A stretch of DNA of 12,192 bases from an uncultured Candidatus Pelagibacter sp. (GTDB taxonomy: Bacteria > Pseudomonadota > Alphaproteobacteria > Pelagibacterales > Pelagibacteraceae), in the NCBI GenBank assembly GCA_937897125.1, contig CALCPL010000088.1, forward strand, positions 1 to 12,192, in the 5' to 3' direction. The notes under the pieces were generated by a model. That model saw nothing but the letters and a program-made list of their open reading frames with translations, ran no database searches and had not been told where the DNA came from. Made by a program: the position numbers and the translations under genes. Below, piece by piece: positions 6,680-12,192 of the stretch (position 1 is its first letter; each line of letters starts with the position of its first letter).

Positions 6680-8054
6680 CAATTAAGTTTTCTTTTGGGA
6701 ACGTTACTTGATTGTTTTCACCTTTAACTCCTAAAAGGTTTTTTAAAGTAATCGTATTATCTTTAAATTCATTTTCACCACAAATAACAGCTACTGGGCA
6801 TTGTTTTTTATTCGCATACGTTAACTGTTTGCCTAGATTTTTCTTACTGTCTAAAAATATTTCAGAGTTAATATTATTGTCTCTTAAAACTTTTAAAATC
6901 TCATAATAATTTTTTAAATACTTTTCATCCATTACACAAATAATGGCAGGTTTTTTCTCATCAACTTCAATTTGATCAAGTTGCATCATTGCAAATAATA
7001 ATCGGTCAACACCAATACTCATTCCAGTTCCAGGAATATCAACTCCCTTAAATCTTGAAATTAATTTATTATATTGTCCACCTGAACAAATACTTCCTAT
7101 ATCAACTTCTTTACCTTTATTGTTTGTTGTCTTAAAATTTAAATTTGTTTCAACACAAAATCCGTCATAATAAGCAAGCCCTCTAACAATTGTAAAGTTT
7201 GTCTTTATTTGATCTAAATAATCTCCATAACTTGCTATTTCCAACAAGTCTTCTAATTCTTTAATTCCTTCTTGGGATAAAGGGTTTTTTAAATTTTCTT
7301 TTAATTCTTTTAAATCTTTTACTTTTAAGAAGTTGATTATTTGTGAAGCTTGATCATCAGTTAAGTCAGCACCTTTTGTAACTGCTCCACTTACATCTAC
7401 TCTTTCTTTTTTTAATAAATCTTCAACTCCTCTTAAACCAAAGCCAGGCTTATCCAGTTTATCTATTGCTCTCATAACCTTTATCTTTTTGTCTTCAGAT
7501 ATTTTAAGGTCTTCAATTAAACCTTGAACAATTTTTCTATTACTAATGTTAACAACGAACTGATCTTTTTTTAAACCACAGGCAAGAAGTGTACTTGCAA
7601 TTAAATTACAAAGTTCAGCATTTGCTTGGGCTGGGTTAACGTTACCAACTATATCAGCATCACATTGTAAAAAGCTTCTATAACGAGCATTACCTGCTTT
7701 TTCGTTTCTCCAGACATCACCCATTTGATATCTTTTATAAGGTAAGGGTAATTCTTGATTGTTTTGAGCAACAAATCTAGCTAACGGACTTGATAAATCA
7801 TATCTAAGAGTAATATTTTTTTCACCATCTTTAAATGAGAATACATCAGACATAGAATTGCTATCATCATCTGCAAGAAATGATCCGATATTTTCTGAAA
7901 TTTCAAATGAAGGAGTTTCAAGAGCAGCAAAACCAAATTTTATAAAATTAGTTTCAATAATATTAATTAACTTTTTCTTGAGAATTAATTTCTTGCCCCA
8001 TCGGTCTTCAAATCCTGAGGGTAACCCAGGAATTAGTTTATTTTCTTTATTCAT
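6657..8054 (-). CDS. hisS: Histidyl-tRNA synthetase, eukaryote/archaea-like type
   Basis: HisRS charges tRNA-His. It is 465 aa from the ATG at 8054; upstream in-frame codons run into the adjacent tRNA-His gene and are rejected. Motifs are: FGFAALETPSFE (40-51, motif 1); LRYDLSSPLAR (83-93), where canonical bacterial enzymes have LRPEGT; motif 2 VWRNEK ... ARYRSFLQCDADIVG (114-137); the HisA box RGLAYYDGF (291-299), where family members usually have RGLDYY; SGGQYNKL; and motif 3 GTGMSIGVDRLL (342-353). The C-terminal anticodon domain starts near residue 370. LRYDL and QCDADI resemble eukaryotic and archaeal HisRS and the laterally acquired type of many alphaproteobacteria, which recognises a tRNA-His without G-1. 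The start codon is only 6 nt after the CCA of tRNA-His, with no Shine-Dalgarno sequence. Confidence 0.95.
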   Translation of the reverse strand: MNKENKLIPGLPSGFEDRWGKKLILKKKLINIIETNFIKFGFAALETPSFEISENIGSFLADDDSNSMSDVFSFKDGEKNITLRYDLSSPLARFVAQNNQELPLPYKRYQMGDVWRNEKAGNARYRSFLQCDADIVGNVNPAQANAELCNLIASTLLACGLKKDQFVVNISNRKIVQGLIEDLKISEDKKIKVMRAIDKLDKPGFGLRGVEDLLKKERVDVSGAVTKGADLTDDQASQIINFLKVKDLKELKENLKNPLSQEGIKELEDLLEIASYGDYLDQIKTNFTIVRGLAYYDGFCVETNLNFKTTNNKGKEVDIGSICSGGQYNKLISRFKGVDIPGTGMSIGVDRLLFAMMQLDQIEVDEKKPAIICVMDEKYLKNYYEILKVLRDNNINSEIFLDSKKNLGKQLTYANKKQCPVAVICGENEFKDNTITLKNLLGVKGENNQVTFPKENLIDEIKKFI

Positions 8055-8060
8055 TTTTTT

Positions 8061-8135
8061 TGGTACCCGCGCTTGGAATCGAACCAAATCCTATAGTTCC
8101 ACAAACTATCGTACTAACCGTTATACTACGCAGGC
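8061..8135 (-). tRNA. tRNA-His(GTG), lacking G-1, with A73
   Basis: A complete cloverleaf can be drawn on the minus strand: acceptor GCCTGCG pairing with CGCGGGT, D stem GTAT/GTAC with loop AACGGTTA, anticodon stem ATAGT/ACTAT with loop TTGTGGA (anticodon GTG, histidine), T stem TTTGG/CCAAG with loop TTCGATT, discriminator A at 8064 and encoded CCA at 8061-8063. The base before position 1 (8136) reads T, so the G-1 normally encoded and paired with C73 in bacterial tRNA-His is absent; pair 1-72 is G-T. The gene stands directly upstream of hisS, separated from its ATG by six A residues. Confidence 0.95.
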
Positions 8136-8172
8136 ATTCCTTGTTTTTATATTATTTTTGTGTGGATTTAAA

Positions 8173-8183
8173 ATTATATTATA
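8173..8183 (-). promoter_or_regulatory. Overlapping -10-like TATAAT boxes upstream of tRNA-His
   Basis: Two perfect TATAAT hexamers overlap by one base on the minus strand (8173-8178 and 8178-8183), 38-43 nt upstream of tRNA-His position 1. A start about 7 nt downstream would give a roughly 30-nt leader removed by RNase P. The -35 position would fall in the terminator hairpin and does not resemble TTGACA, and TATAAT matches arise easily in AT-rich DNA, so this is tentative. Confidence 0.3.
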
Positions 8184-8204
8184 AATAAATAGCCTAAAGG
8201 CTAT
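8176..8204 (-). terminator. Candidate intrinsic terminator hairpin
   Basis: On the minus strand ATAGCC-TTTA-GGCTAT forms a perfect 6-bp stem with a 4-nt loop (8189-8204), followed by the T-rich tail TTATTTATAAT. The stem has three G-C pairs, unusually strong for this AT-rich gap. The T-tract is on the minus-strand side only, so it would stop transcripts coming from infA/tRNA-Phe or from a small RNA in the gap. The imperfect T-tract keeps confidence moderate. Confidence 0.42.
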
Positions 8205-8350
8205 GGAAACAAAGTCTATGAGTACTTCTTGAAGTCTCTCTGTATGTAATATTTATAATCATGAGCAGTCTTTTAGACAATTAAGAATAATTTTCAACAC
8301 CTAAATATAAAAAGACGTTGATCTTATTTTTAAATTTTTAAGAGAGGTGG

Positions 8351-8426
8351 TGGTGGCCCCAACTGGACTCGAACCAGTGACACACGGATTTTCAATCCGA
8401 TGCTCTACCAACTGAGCTACAGGGCC
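8351..8426 (-). tRNA. tRNA-Phe(GAA)
   Basis: A canonical cloverleaf is present on the minus strand: acceptor GGCCCTG/TGGGGCC (with two G-T pairs at its inner end), D stem GCTC/GAGC with loop AGTTGGTA, anticodon stem TCGGA/TCCGT with loop TTGAAAA (anticodon GAA, phenylalanine), variable GTGTC, T stem ACTGG/CCAGT with loop TTCGAGT, discriminator A at 8354 and encoded CCA at 8351-8353. A second CCA follows directly (8348-8350). The gene begins only 5 nt after the infA stop codon, so it must be cut out of the infA transcript. Confidence 0.97.
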
Positions 8427-8431
8427 CCATA

Positions 8432-8647
8432 TTAACCTCTAAAAGTGATACGACCTTTGGTCAAATCGTAAGGTGTCATTTCGACTTGAACCTTATCACC
8501 TTGAAGTACTCGAATTCTGTTCTTACGTAATTTGCCTGCAGCATGAGCTGTAACAATATGGCCGTTTTCTAATTTAACTCTGAACATTGCATTCGGTAAT
8601 AAATCCTCAACAATTCCTGAGAACGACAGCATTTCTTGTTTTGACAA
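8432..8647 (-). CDS. infA: Translation initiation factor IF-1
   Basis: IF-1 is a small OB-fold protein that binds the 30S A site during initiation. It has 71 aa, the family length. [31 protein letters not shown] and the C-terminal [13 protein letters not shown] are nearly invariant IF-1 segments. The start is a TTG at 8647: from it the protein reads [11 protein letters not shown], which aligns with the usual IF-1 N-terminus (M-A/S-K-E-..-L-E-.-.-G), whereas the first ATG (8632) would delete five residues. A good Shine-Dalgarno AGGAG lies 9 nt upstream inside the end of hisD. It follows hisD by 2 nt and precedes tRNA-Phe by 5 nt. Confidence 0.97.
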   Translation of the reverse strand: MSKQEMLSFSGIVEDLLPNAMFRVKLENGHIVTAHAAGKLRKNRIRVLQGDKVQVEMTPYDLTKGRITFRG

Positions 8648-8649
8648 AT

Positions 8650-9936
8650 TTATTTTCTCCTAATTCTTTTTTCTACCGACTTAGCGTGTCCCGCTAAACC
8701 CTCGTAGTTTGCAAGTGTTATAACTGATGGACCAAGGGTTTCAATCCCTTTTTTTGATAGGTTTATATATGAAATTCTTTTATAAAATTCATTAACACTA
8801 ACTCCACTTGAATATCTTGCTGAAGAATTAGTTGGTAATACATGGTTAGAGCCAACATTATAATCTGTCATTGCCATTACAGCATATTTTCCTAAACAGA
8901 TAGATCCTGCATTTTTAATCTTCCCCACTACTTTTTTATAATTCTTAGTATTAAGTTCTAAGTGCTCAGGGGCAATTTTATTTACTGTATTAATAATTTT
9001 TTGGTCAGACTGCATATGAATTATAATTCCATTATTAAATAGACTATTTTTTGCAATTGCAGCTCTGGGTAGTTCTTTTAATTGATTAATAATTTCATCA
9101 TTAACTTTTTTAATAATTGATTTATCTTTTGAAATTAAAATACATTGAGCAAGATTATCGTGTTCTGCTTGACCTATTAGATCACTTGCTATCCATTCAG
9201 GATTTGAAAATTTATCACAAACAATTGTTACTTCAGAGGGGCCTGCAATCATTCCTTCAATTCCAACATCTCCAAAAACTTCTTTTTTTGCTGCAGCCAC
9301 GTAAGAATTTCCAGGGCCTACAATTTTATCAACTTTTTTAATTTTCTTAGTGCCATATGCAACAGCTGCAATAGCAGATGGTCCTCCAATTGAATAAATC
9401 TCTTTAATTTTACATTTCTTTGCAGCATATAATACAGCAGGATTTTGTTTACCTTTTTGACCTGGATTAACCATAACTAGTCTTTTCACCCCAGCAACAA
9501 TTGCAGGTATTGCATTCATTAAAACACTAGAAGGGTATGAGGCTGTTGAGCCAGGCACATAAATTGCAACCGATTCAATAGGTACGTATTTATACTCTAA
9601 TTTATTTTTTAGTTTATCCGTATAAGAAATATTTTTGAATTTTTGTAACGAGTGGAATTTATAAATTCTATCATAAGCAAGATCGATTGCTTTTTTAACC
9701 TTTGGATCTAAAGATTGAATAGTTTTATTTATTTGTTTTATACTTGGTGCAATAACGCTATTTTTATTAAATCTCTTTTCATACTTTAAGATGGCTTTAT
9801 CACCATTTTTCTTAACATCTTTAATAATTTTAATAACTGAAACTGAATTAAGTTGAACTTTATTTTTTCGTTTAGACAGTAATGTGTCTAAAGTTTTATC
9901 AAAGTTTTTATTTTTACTATCTAATATCTTAATCAT
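8650..9936 (-). CDS. hisD: Histidinol dehydrogenase
   Basis: HisD is the zinc- and NAD-dependent enzyme that performs the last two steps of histidine synthesis, L-histidinol to L-histidine. It is 428 aa, a normal length. Family landmarks are: [15 protein letters not shown] (126-140), [14 protein letters not shown] (204-217), [11 protein letters not shown] (225-235), Q256 and H259 in GQAEHD, PEHLEL with E324-H325 (catalytic pair), [13 protein letters not shown] with zinc-ligand D358, and EGLAGHA with H417. These positions are within two or three residues of the E. coli active-site set (Q259, H262, E326/H327, D360, H419). The segment before D358 reads AVMAMT, unlike the more usual PEA..G. The start overlaps the DUF2948 stop by one base (TAATG), and infA follows after 2 nt. 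Confidence 0.96.
   Translation of the reverse strand: MIKILDSKNKNFDKTLDTLLSKRKNKVQLNSVSVIKIIKDVKKNGDKAILKYEKRFNKNSVIAPSIKQINKTIQSLDPKVKKAIDLAYDRIYKFHSLQKFKNISYTDKLKNKLEYKYVPIESVAIYVPGSTASYPSSVLMNAIPAIVAGVKRLVMVNPGQKGKQNPAVLYAAKKCKIKEIYSIGGPSAIAAVAYGTKKIKKVDKIVGPGNSYVAAAKKEVFGDVGIEGMIAGPSEVTIVCDKFSNPEWIASDLIGQAEHDNLAQCILISKDKSIIKKVNDEIINQLKELPRAAIAKNSLFNNGIIIHMQSDQKIINTVNKIAPEHLELNTKNYKKVVGKIKNAGSICLGKYAVMAMTDYNVGSNHVLPTNSSARYSSGVSVNEFYKRISYINLSKKGIETLGPSVITLANYEGLAGHAKSVEKRIRRK
8657..8661 (-). promoter_or_regulatory. Shine-Dalgarno site for infA (TTG start)
   Basis: The minus strand reads AGGAG followed by nine nucleotides and the TTG start of infA. It lies within the last codons of hisD. 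Clear Shine-Dalgarno sites are scarce in this window, so its presence supports the non-ATG start. Confidence 0.7.
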
Positions 9937-10331
9937 TAATCAGCTTTGTTTTGGTCGTCTAAGGTTACTTCAATTATTTCTGTTGATAATGTAATGTATG
10001 CGTTGTTTGTAAACATTAAGTTTATCTCATAGTTGTCATTATTCTTTAAATAATCCATACCAATTAACTCTAATTTTTCCTCAGGGTCGTTTTGTTTAAT
10101 GTTTTTAGATTTAACTTTATCTACAAATTCGAATTTGCAAATACTGGTAACTTTTTTATCTTTCTCATCTGTTTCTACTTTAGATCTATTTAATGATAAT
10201 AAAAAAACCTTGTTTGACTGAAGATATTTAATTTCATCAACTTTAACTTCAGCTCCAGAGCAACATGCTGAGATCACTTGTAGTCCCTCATTGTCTGTAG
10301 CTATAATTTTTGATAAATATTTTTTATTCAT
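9936..10331 (-). CDS. DUF2948 family protein
   Basis: This is a 131-aa protein of unknown function. It resembles the alphaproteobacterial DUF2948 family: an N-terminal I-A-T-D-.-E-.-L-.-V-.-S-A-C pattern, a middle KVFLLSLNRSK strand, a CKFEFVDKVKSKNI segment matching the family's L.F..V..V..RG, a LELIGMDY strand, and a final NLMFTNNAYITLSTEIIEVTLDD strand-rich part. It has no signal peptide or membrane segment, so it is likely cytoplasmic. The position between murA and hisD is the usual alphaproteobacterial location, which supports the call. It overlaps both neighbours by exactly one base (TAATG), so its translation is tied to theirs. Function remains unknown; no catalytic motif is visible. 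Confidence 0.75.
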   Translation of the reverse strand: MNKKYLSKIIATDNEGLQVISACCSGAEVKVDEIKYLQSNKVFLLSLNRSKVETDEKDKKVTSICKFEFVDKVKSKNIKQNDPEEKLELIGMDYLKNNDNYEINLMFTNNAYITLSTEIIEVTLDDQNKAD

Positions 10332-11584
10332 TAGTTAATTCTCTTAATTTTAGCCCCTACTTTTTTTAATTTCTTCTCTATATCTTCATAACCTCTATCA
10401 AGATGATATATCCTATTAATTACCGATTTTCCTTTAGCTGCAAGTGCTGCAAGAATTAAAGATACAGAAGCTCTTAAATCTGTGGCCATTAATTCTGCTG
10501 CTTCAAATTTGATATTTCCTTCTATGGTTGCTTTATTTCCATTAATAGAAATCTTAGCTCCCATTCTATTTAACTCCGCAACGTGCATAAATCTATTTTC
10601 AAATATTTCTTCTTTAATATGAGATTTTTTATTAGCCTTACACAATAATACCATCATTTGTGCCTGTAAATCTGTTGGAAACCCTGGATAAGGGGATGTT
10701 TTAATATTTATGCTTTTAATCTTTTTACTTCCCTGAATAAGTATTTCATTTTTTCTTAAAATAATTTTTGATCCTACTTTTTTTAAGATATTAATTTCTG
10801 TACTTATTATCTTAGGATCAATTCCAGTAATCTTCAAATTTCCCTCCGTTAATGCTGCGGCTATTAAATAAGTTCCAGCCTCTATTCTGTCTGGCATTAC
10901 TGAATAATTTAATTCTTTAAGGTTGTTCACTCCTTCAATCCTAACCGTTCTCTTTGCAGTCCACTTAATATTACAGCCCATATTAATTAAAAAATTAACT
11001 AGATCTTTAATTTCGGGTTCAATGGCACAATTTGATAAGGTTGTTTTTCCTTTAGCTAAACATGAGGCTATAATTAAATTTTCTGTAGCACCAACTGAAA
11101 CTTTAGGAAATTTTATATTCGCTCCTATTAATCCTTTGGGTGCATTAGCGTGAACATATCCCTGAATAATTTTATATTTAACTCCAAGTTTTGATAGAGC
11201 TTGCAAATGAATATCGACAGGTCTTGTTCCTATCGCACAACCGCCAGGTAATGAAACTTTTGCTTTACCAAATTTAGCAAGCAATGGTCCTAAAACTAAT
11301 ATTCCTGCCCTCATAGTTTTAACCAAACTATAAGCTGCAAAAGTTTTTGTTTGCTTGGTATTTTTGATAATTAATTCTTTTTTATTATCATCAATAACTG
11401 AACCTAATGACTTTAATAAAAGTATCATTGTTTCTATATCTTTTACTCTTGGAAGGTTTGCTAAAGATATTTTTTTATTTGATAGTAATGTTGCAGCTAG
11501 AATAGGAAGAGATGCATTCTTAGATCCTGAAATTCTAATGTGTCCCTTGAGCTTTGCTGCTCCAAAGACTTCCAATTTTTTCAT
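10331..11584 (-). CDS. murA: UDP-GlcNAc 1-carboxyvinyltransferase
   Basis: MurA transfers enolpyruvate from PEP to UDP-GlcNAc, the first committed step of peptidoglycan synthesis, and is the target of fosfomycin. It is 417 aa, standard for the family. The substrate-binding K22-N23 occurs in GSKNASLPILAATLL. The catalytic loop LPGGCAIGTRPVDIHL contains C116 (Cys115 in E. coli), so the enzyme is of the fosfomycin-sensitive Cys type rather than the Asp type. D305 is in YPGFPTDLQAQ, R371 in ATDLRASVSLILAAL, and R397 in HLDRGYEDIEKKL. The start follows the dcd stop by 2 nt; the stop overlaps the DUF2948 start by 1 nt. Part of the dcd-to-tRNA-Phe unit. Confidence 0.97.
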   Translation of the reverse strand: MKKLEVFGAAKLKGHIRISGSKNASLPILAATLLSNKKISLANLPRVKDIETMILLLKSLGSVIDDNKKELIIKNTKQTKTFAAYSLVKTMRAGILVLGPLLAKFGKAKVSLPGGCAIGTRPVDIHLQALSKLGVKYKIIQGYVHANAPKGLIGANIKFPKVSVGATENLIIASCLAKGKTTLSNCAIEPEIKDLVNFLINMGCNIKWTAKRTVRIEGVNNLKELNYSVMPDRIEAGTYLIAAALTEGNLKITGIDPKIISTEINILKKVGSKIILRKNEILIQGSKKIKSINIKTSPYPGFPTDLQAQMMVLLCKANKKSHIKEEIFENRFMHVAELNRMGAKISINGNKATIEGNIKFEAAELMATDLRASVSLILAALAAKGKSVINRIYHLDRGYEDIEKKLKKVGAKIKRIN

Positions 11585-11586
11585 GA

Positions 11587-12143
11587 TTATACTTTTGGTA
11601 AAGTTACTCCAGTTTGACCCATGTATTTTCCTTTACGGTCAGCGTATGAAGTTTCGGGAGACTGATCTCCTTTTAGAAATAAAAATTGAGCAACACCTTC
11701 ATTTGCATAAATTTTTGCTGGTAGTGGTGTGGTATTAGAAAACTCAAGAGTAACTGTTCCAAAGAATTCAGATTCGATTGGAGTTACGTTCACTATAATC
11801 CCTGTTCTTGCATATGTACTCTTACCAACAACAATACACATAATATCTCTTGGTATTTTAAAGACCTCGATAGTAGTTCCAAGAGCAAAGGAATTAGGAG
11901 GAATGATAATATATTCAGAGCTTTTTTTAGTTACAAAATTATCTGAACTAAACTCCTTAGGGTCAACGATAGAAGAATTAACATTATGAAATATCTTAAA
12001 TTCATCTCCTACTCTTGCATCATAGCCAAATGAACTAAGTCCATAAGAAATTTTACCATCTCTTACTTGCTTATCTATAAAAGGAGAAATCATTGACTGC
12101 TCAACTGCTAACTTCCTTATAGATTTATCGGAAAGTACTGACA
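11587..12143 (-). CDS. dcd: dCTP deaminase (first base of start codon lost at contig end)
   Basis: Dcd converts dCTP to dUTP, feeding dTMP synthesis. The full-length protein is about 185 aa. Motifs are: [17 protein letters not shown] (34-50); GKSTYARTG with S109 and R113; [17 protein letters not shown] with catalytic E134; YANEGVAQF; and the C-terminal [14 protein letters not shown]. The N-terminus MSVLSDK matches alphaproteobacterial Dcd starts, so the gene is complete except for one base: genomic TG is preceded by the first adapter base, which creates an apparent GTG; the true codon is likely ATG. E. coli Dcd carries the same fold; a bifunctional dCTP deaminase/dUTPase cannot be wholly excluded. 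First visible gene of the run leading into murA, 2 nt downstream. Confidence 0.95.
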
Positions 12144-12192
12144 CTGTCTCTTATACACATCTCCGAGCCCACGAGACAAGAGGCAATCTCGT
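12144..12192 (-). other. Nextera i7-side sequencing adapter (artefact)
   Basis: Bases 12144-12162 are the Tn5 mosaic end CTGTCTCTTATACACATCT, 12163-12177 are CCGAGCCCACGAGAC, 12178-12185 are an eight-base index AAGAGGCA, and 12186-12192 are the beginning of the P7 tail (ATCTCGT). The match to the Nextera read-2 adapter is exact. Together with the left-end adapter it creates a false terminal inverted repeat (the two mosaic ends). Confidence 0.98.

Larger units (their letters stand above)
8136..8350 (-). other. Intergenic region between tRNA-Phe and tRNA-His
   Basis: This 215-bp gap holds no credible protein gene on either strand. On the minus strand it contains, from tRNA-Phe onward, a weak AT hairpin with a T-run (8309-8329, loop TCAACG), a bulged hairpin around ACTTCAAGAAGT (8223-8241), a strong 6-bp hairpin with a T-rich tail (8189-8204), and then two overlapping TATAAT boxes before tRNA-His. 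The core AGACT occurs three times on the minus strand (near 8267, 8233 and 8213). No long closing stem typical of 6S RNA and no SRP-RNA tetraloop motif could be found. The region probably ends the dcd-to-tRNA-Phe transcript and starts the tRNA-His-hisS transcript; a small RNA is possible but unproven. Confidence 0.5.

Noticed and set aside
6680..6682. TTG start one codon upstream for hisZ
   Set aside because: An ATG follows immediately and is preferred; the difference is one residue.
8055..8087. N-terminal extension of HisRS (MVRFQARVPKK)
   Set aside because: These codons are translated from the 3' half of tRNA-His; the ATG at 8054 starts the family-like MNKENKLIPGLPSGF.
7858..8184. Plus-strand open frame of about 108 codons spanning the hisS start and tRNA-His
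   Set aside because: It is antisense to hisS and runs through a tRNA gene; the composition is that of a shadow frame.
8205..8350. 6S RNA or SRP RNA in the tRNA-Phe/tRNA-His gap
   Set aside because: I could not draw the long closing stem of 6S RNA, and the conserved SRP domain IV sequence is absent.
11355..11738. Plus-strand open frame of about 127 codons opposite murA and dcd
   Set aside because: It lies wholly antisense to two confidently identified genes and has no family resemblance.
1..12192. A natural Tn5/IS50-like element bounded by 19-bp inverted repeats
   Set aside because: The 19-bp repeats are Nextera mosaic ends followed by index and primer tails; there is no transposase and the interior is ordinary chromosome.
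1..12192. CRISPR array, toxin-antitoxin pair or phage defence island
   Set aside because: No regularly spaced repeats, cas genes or toxin/antitoxin motifs were seen; the nuclease block is composed of housekeeping repair families.

Overview
This is an AT-rich (roughly 30% G+C by eye), very compact bacterial fragment. It most resembles a SAR11/Pelagibacterales-type alphaproteobacterium. The evidence is the low G+C, A/T-ending codons, 1-nt stop/start overlaps, the alphaproteobacterial order murA-DUF2948-hisD ... infA, a DUF2948 protein, and an alphaproteobacterial-type HisRS/tRNA-His pair. The taxonomic call is inference; no rRNA is present. Both ends are sequencing-library adapter, not genome: bases 1-47 are Nextera i5-side adapter with index, and 12144-12192 are i7-side adapter with index. 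Native sequence is therefore about 48-12143.

Left part (48-1430): the 3' portion of folC on the plus strand converges with trxA on the minus strand, and the two genes share a palindromic CTAG holding both stop codons.

Nuclease/recombination block (1506-4756, minus strand): rmuC, then an MGME1-like PD-(D/E)XK nuclease, then sbcB (exonuclease I). Just upstream, a 43-codon hydrophobic ORF (4821-4952) runs on the plus strand and overlaps the 3' end of hisG.

Histidine block (4938-8135, minus strand): tRNA-His(GTG), hisS, hisZ, hisG. The tRNA CCA end lies only six A residues before the hisS start codon. The tRNA has no encoded G-1 and carries A73, and the HisRS is of the eukaryote/archaea-like type, which matches the known altered histidine identity of many alphaproteobacteria. 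HisZ is a catalytically repurposed HisRS paralogue that serves as regulatory subunit for the short HisG.

Intergenic stretch (8136-8350): no protein gene. It holds a 6-bp hairpin with a T-rich tail and two overlapping TATAAT boxes on the minus strand, suggesting that one transcription unit ends and the tRNA-His-hisS unit begins here.

Right part (8351-12143, minus strand): dcd, murA, DUF2948, hisD, infA and tRNA-Phe(GAA) are packed with gaps of 0-5 nt and are probably one transcription unit. It mixes nucleotide metabolism (dCTP deaminase), cell wall (MurA), histidine synthesis (HisD) and translation (IF-1, tRNA-Phe). I find no CRISPR array, natural insertion sequence, prophage or clearly new defence system. 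The most interesting items are the tRNA-His/hisS arrangement, the three-gene nuclease block and the antisense membrane microORF.
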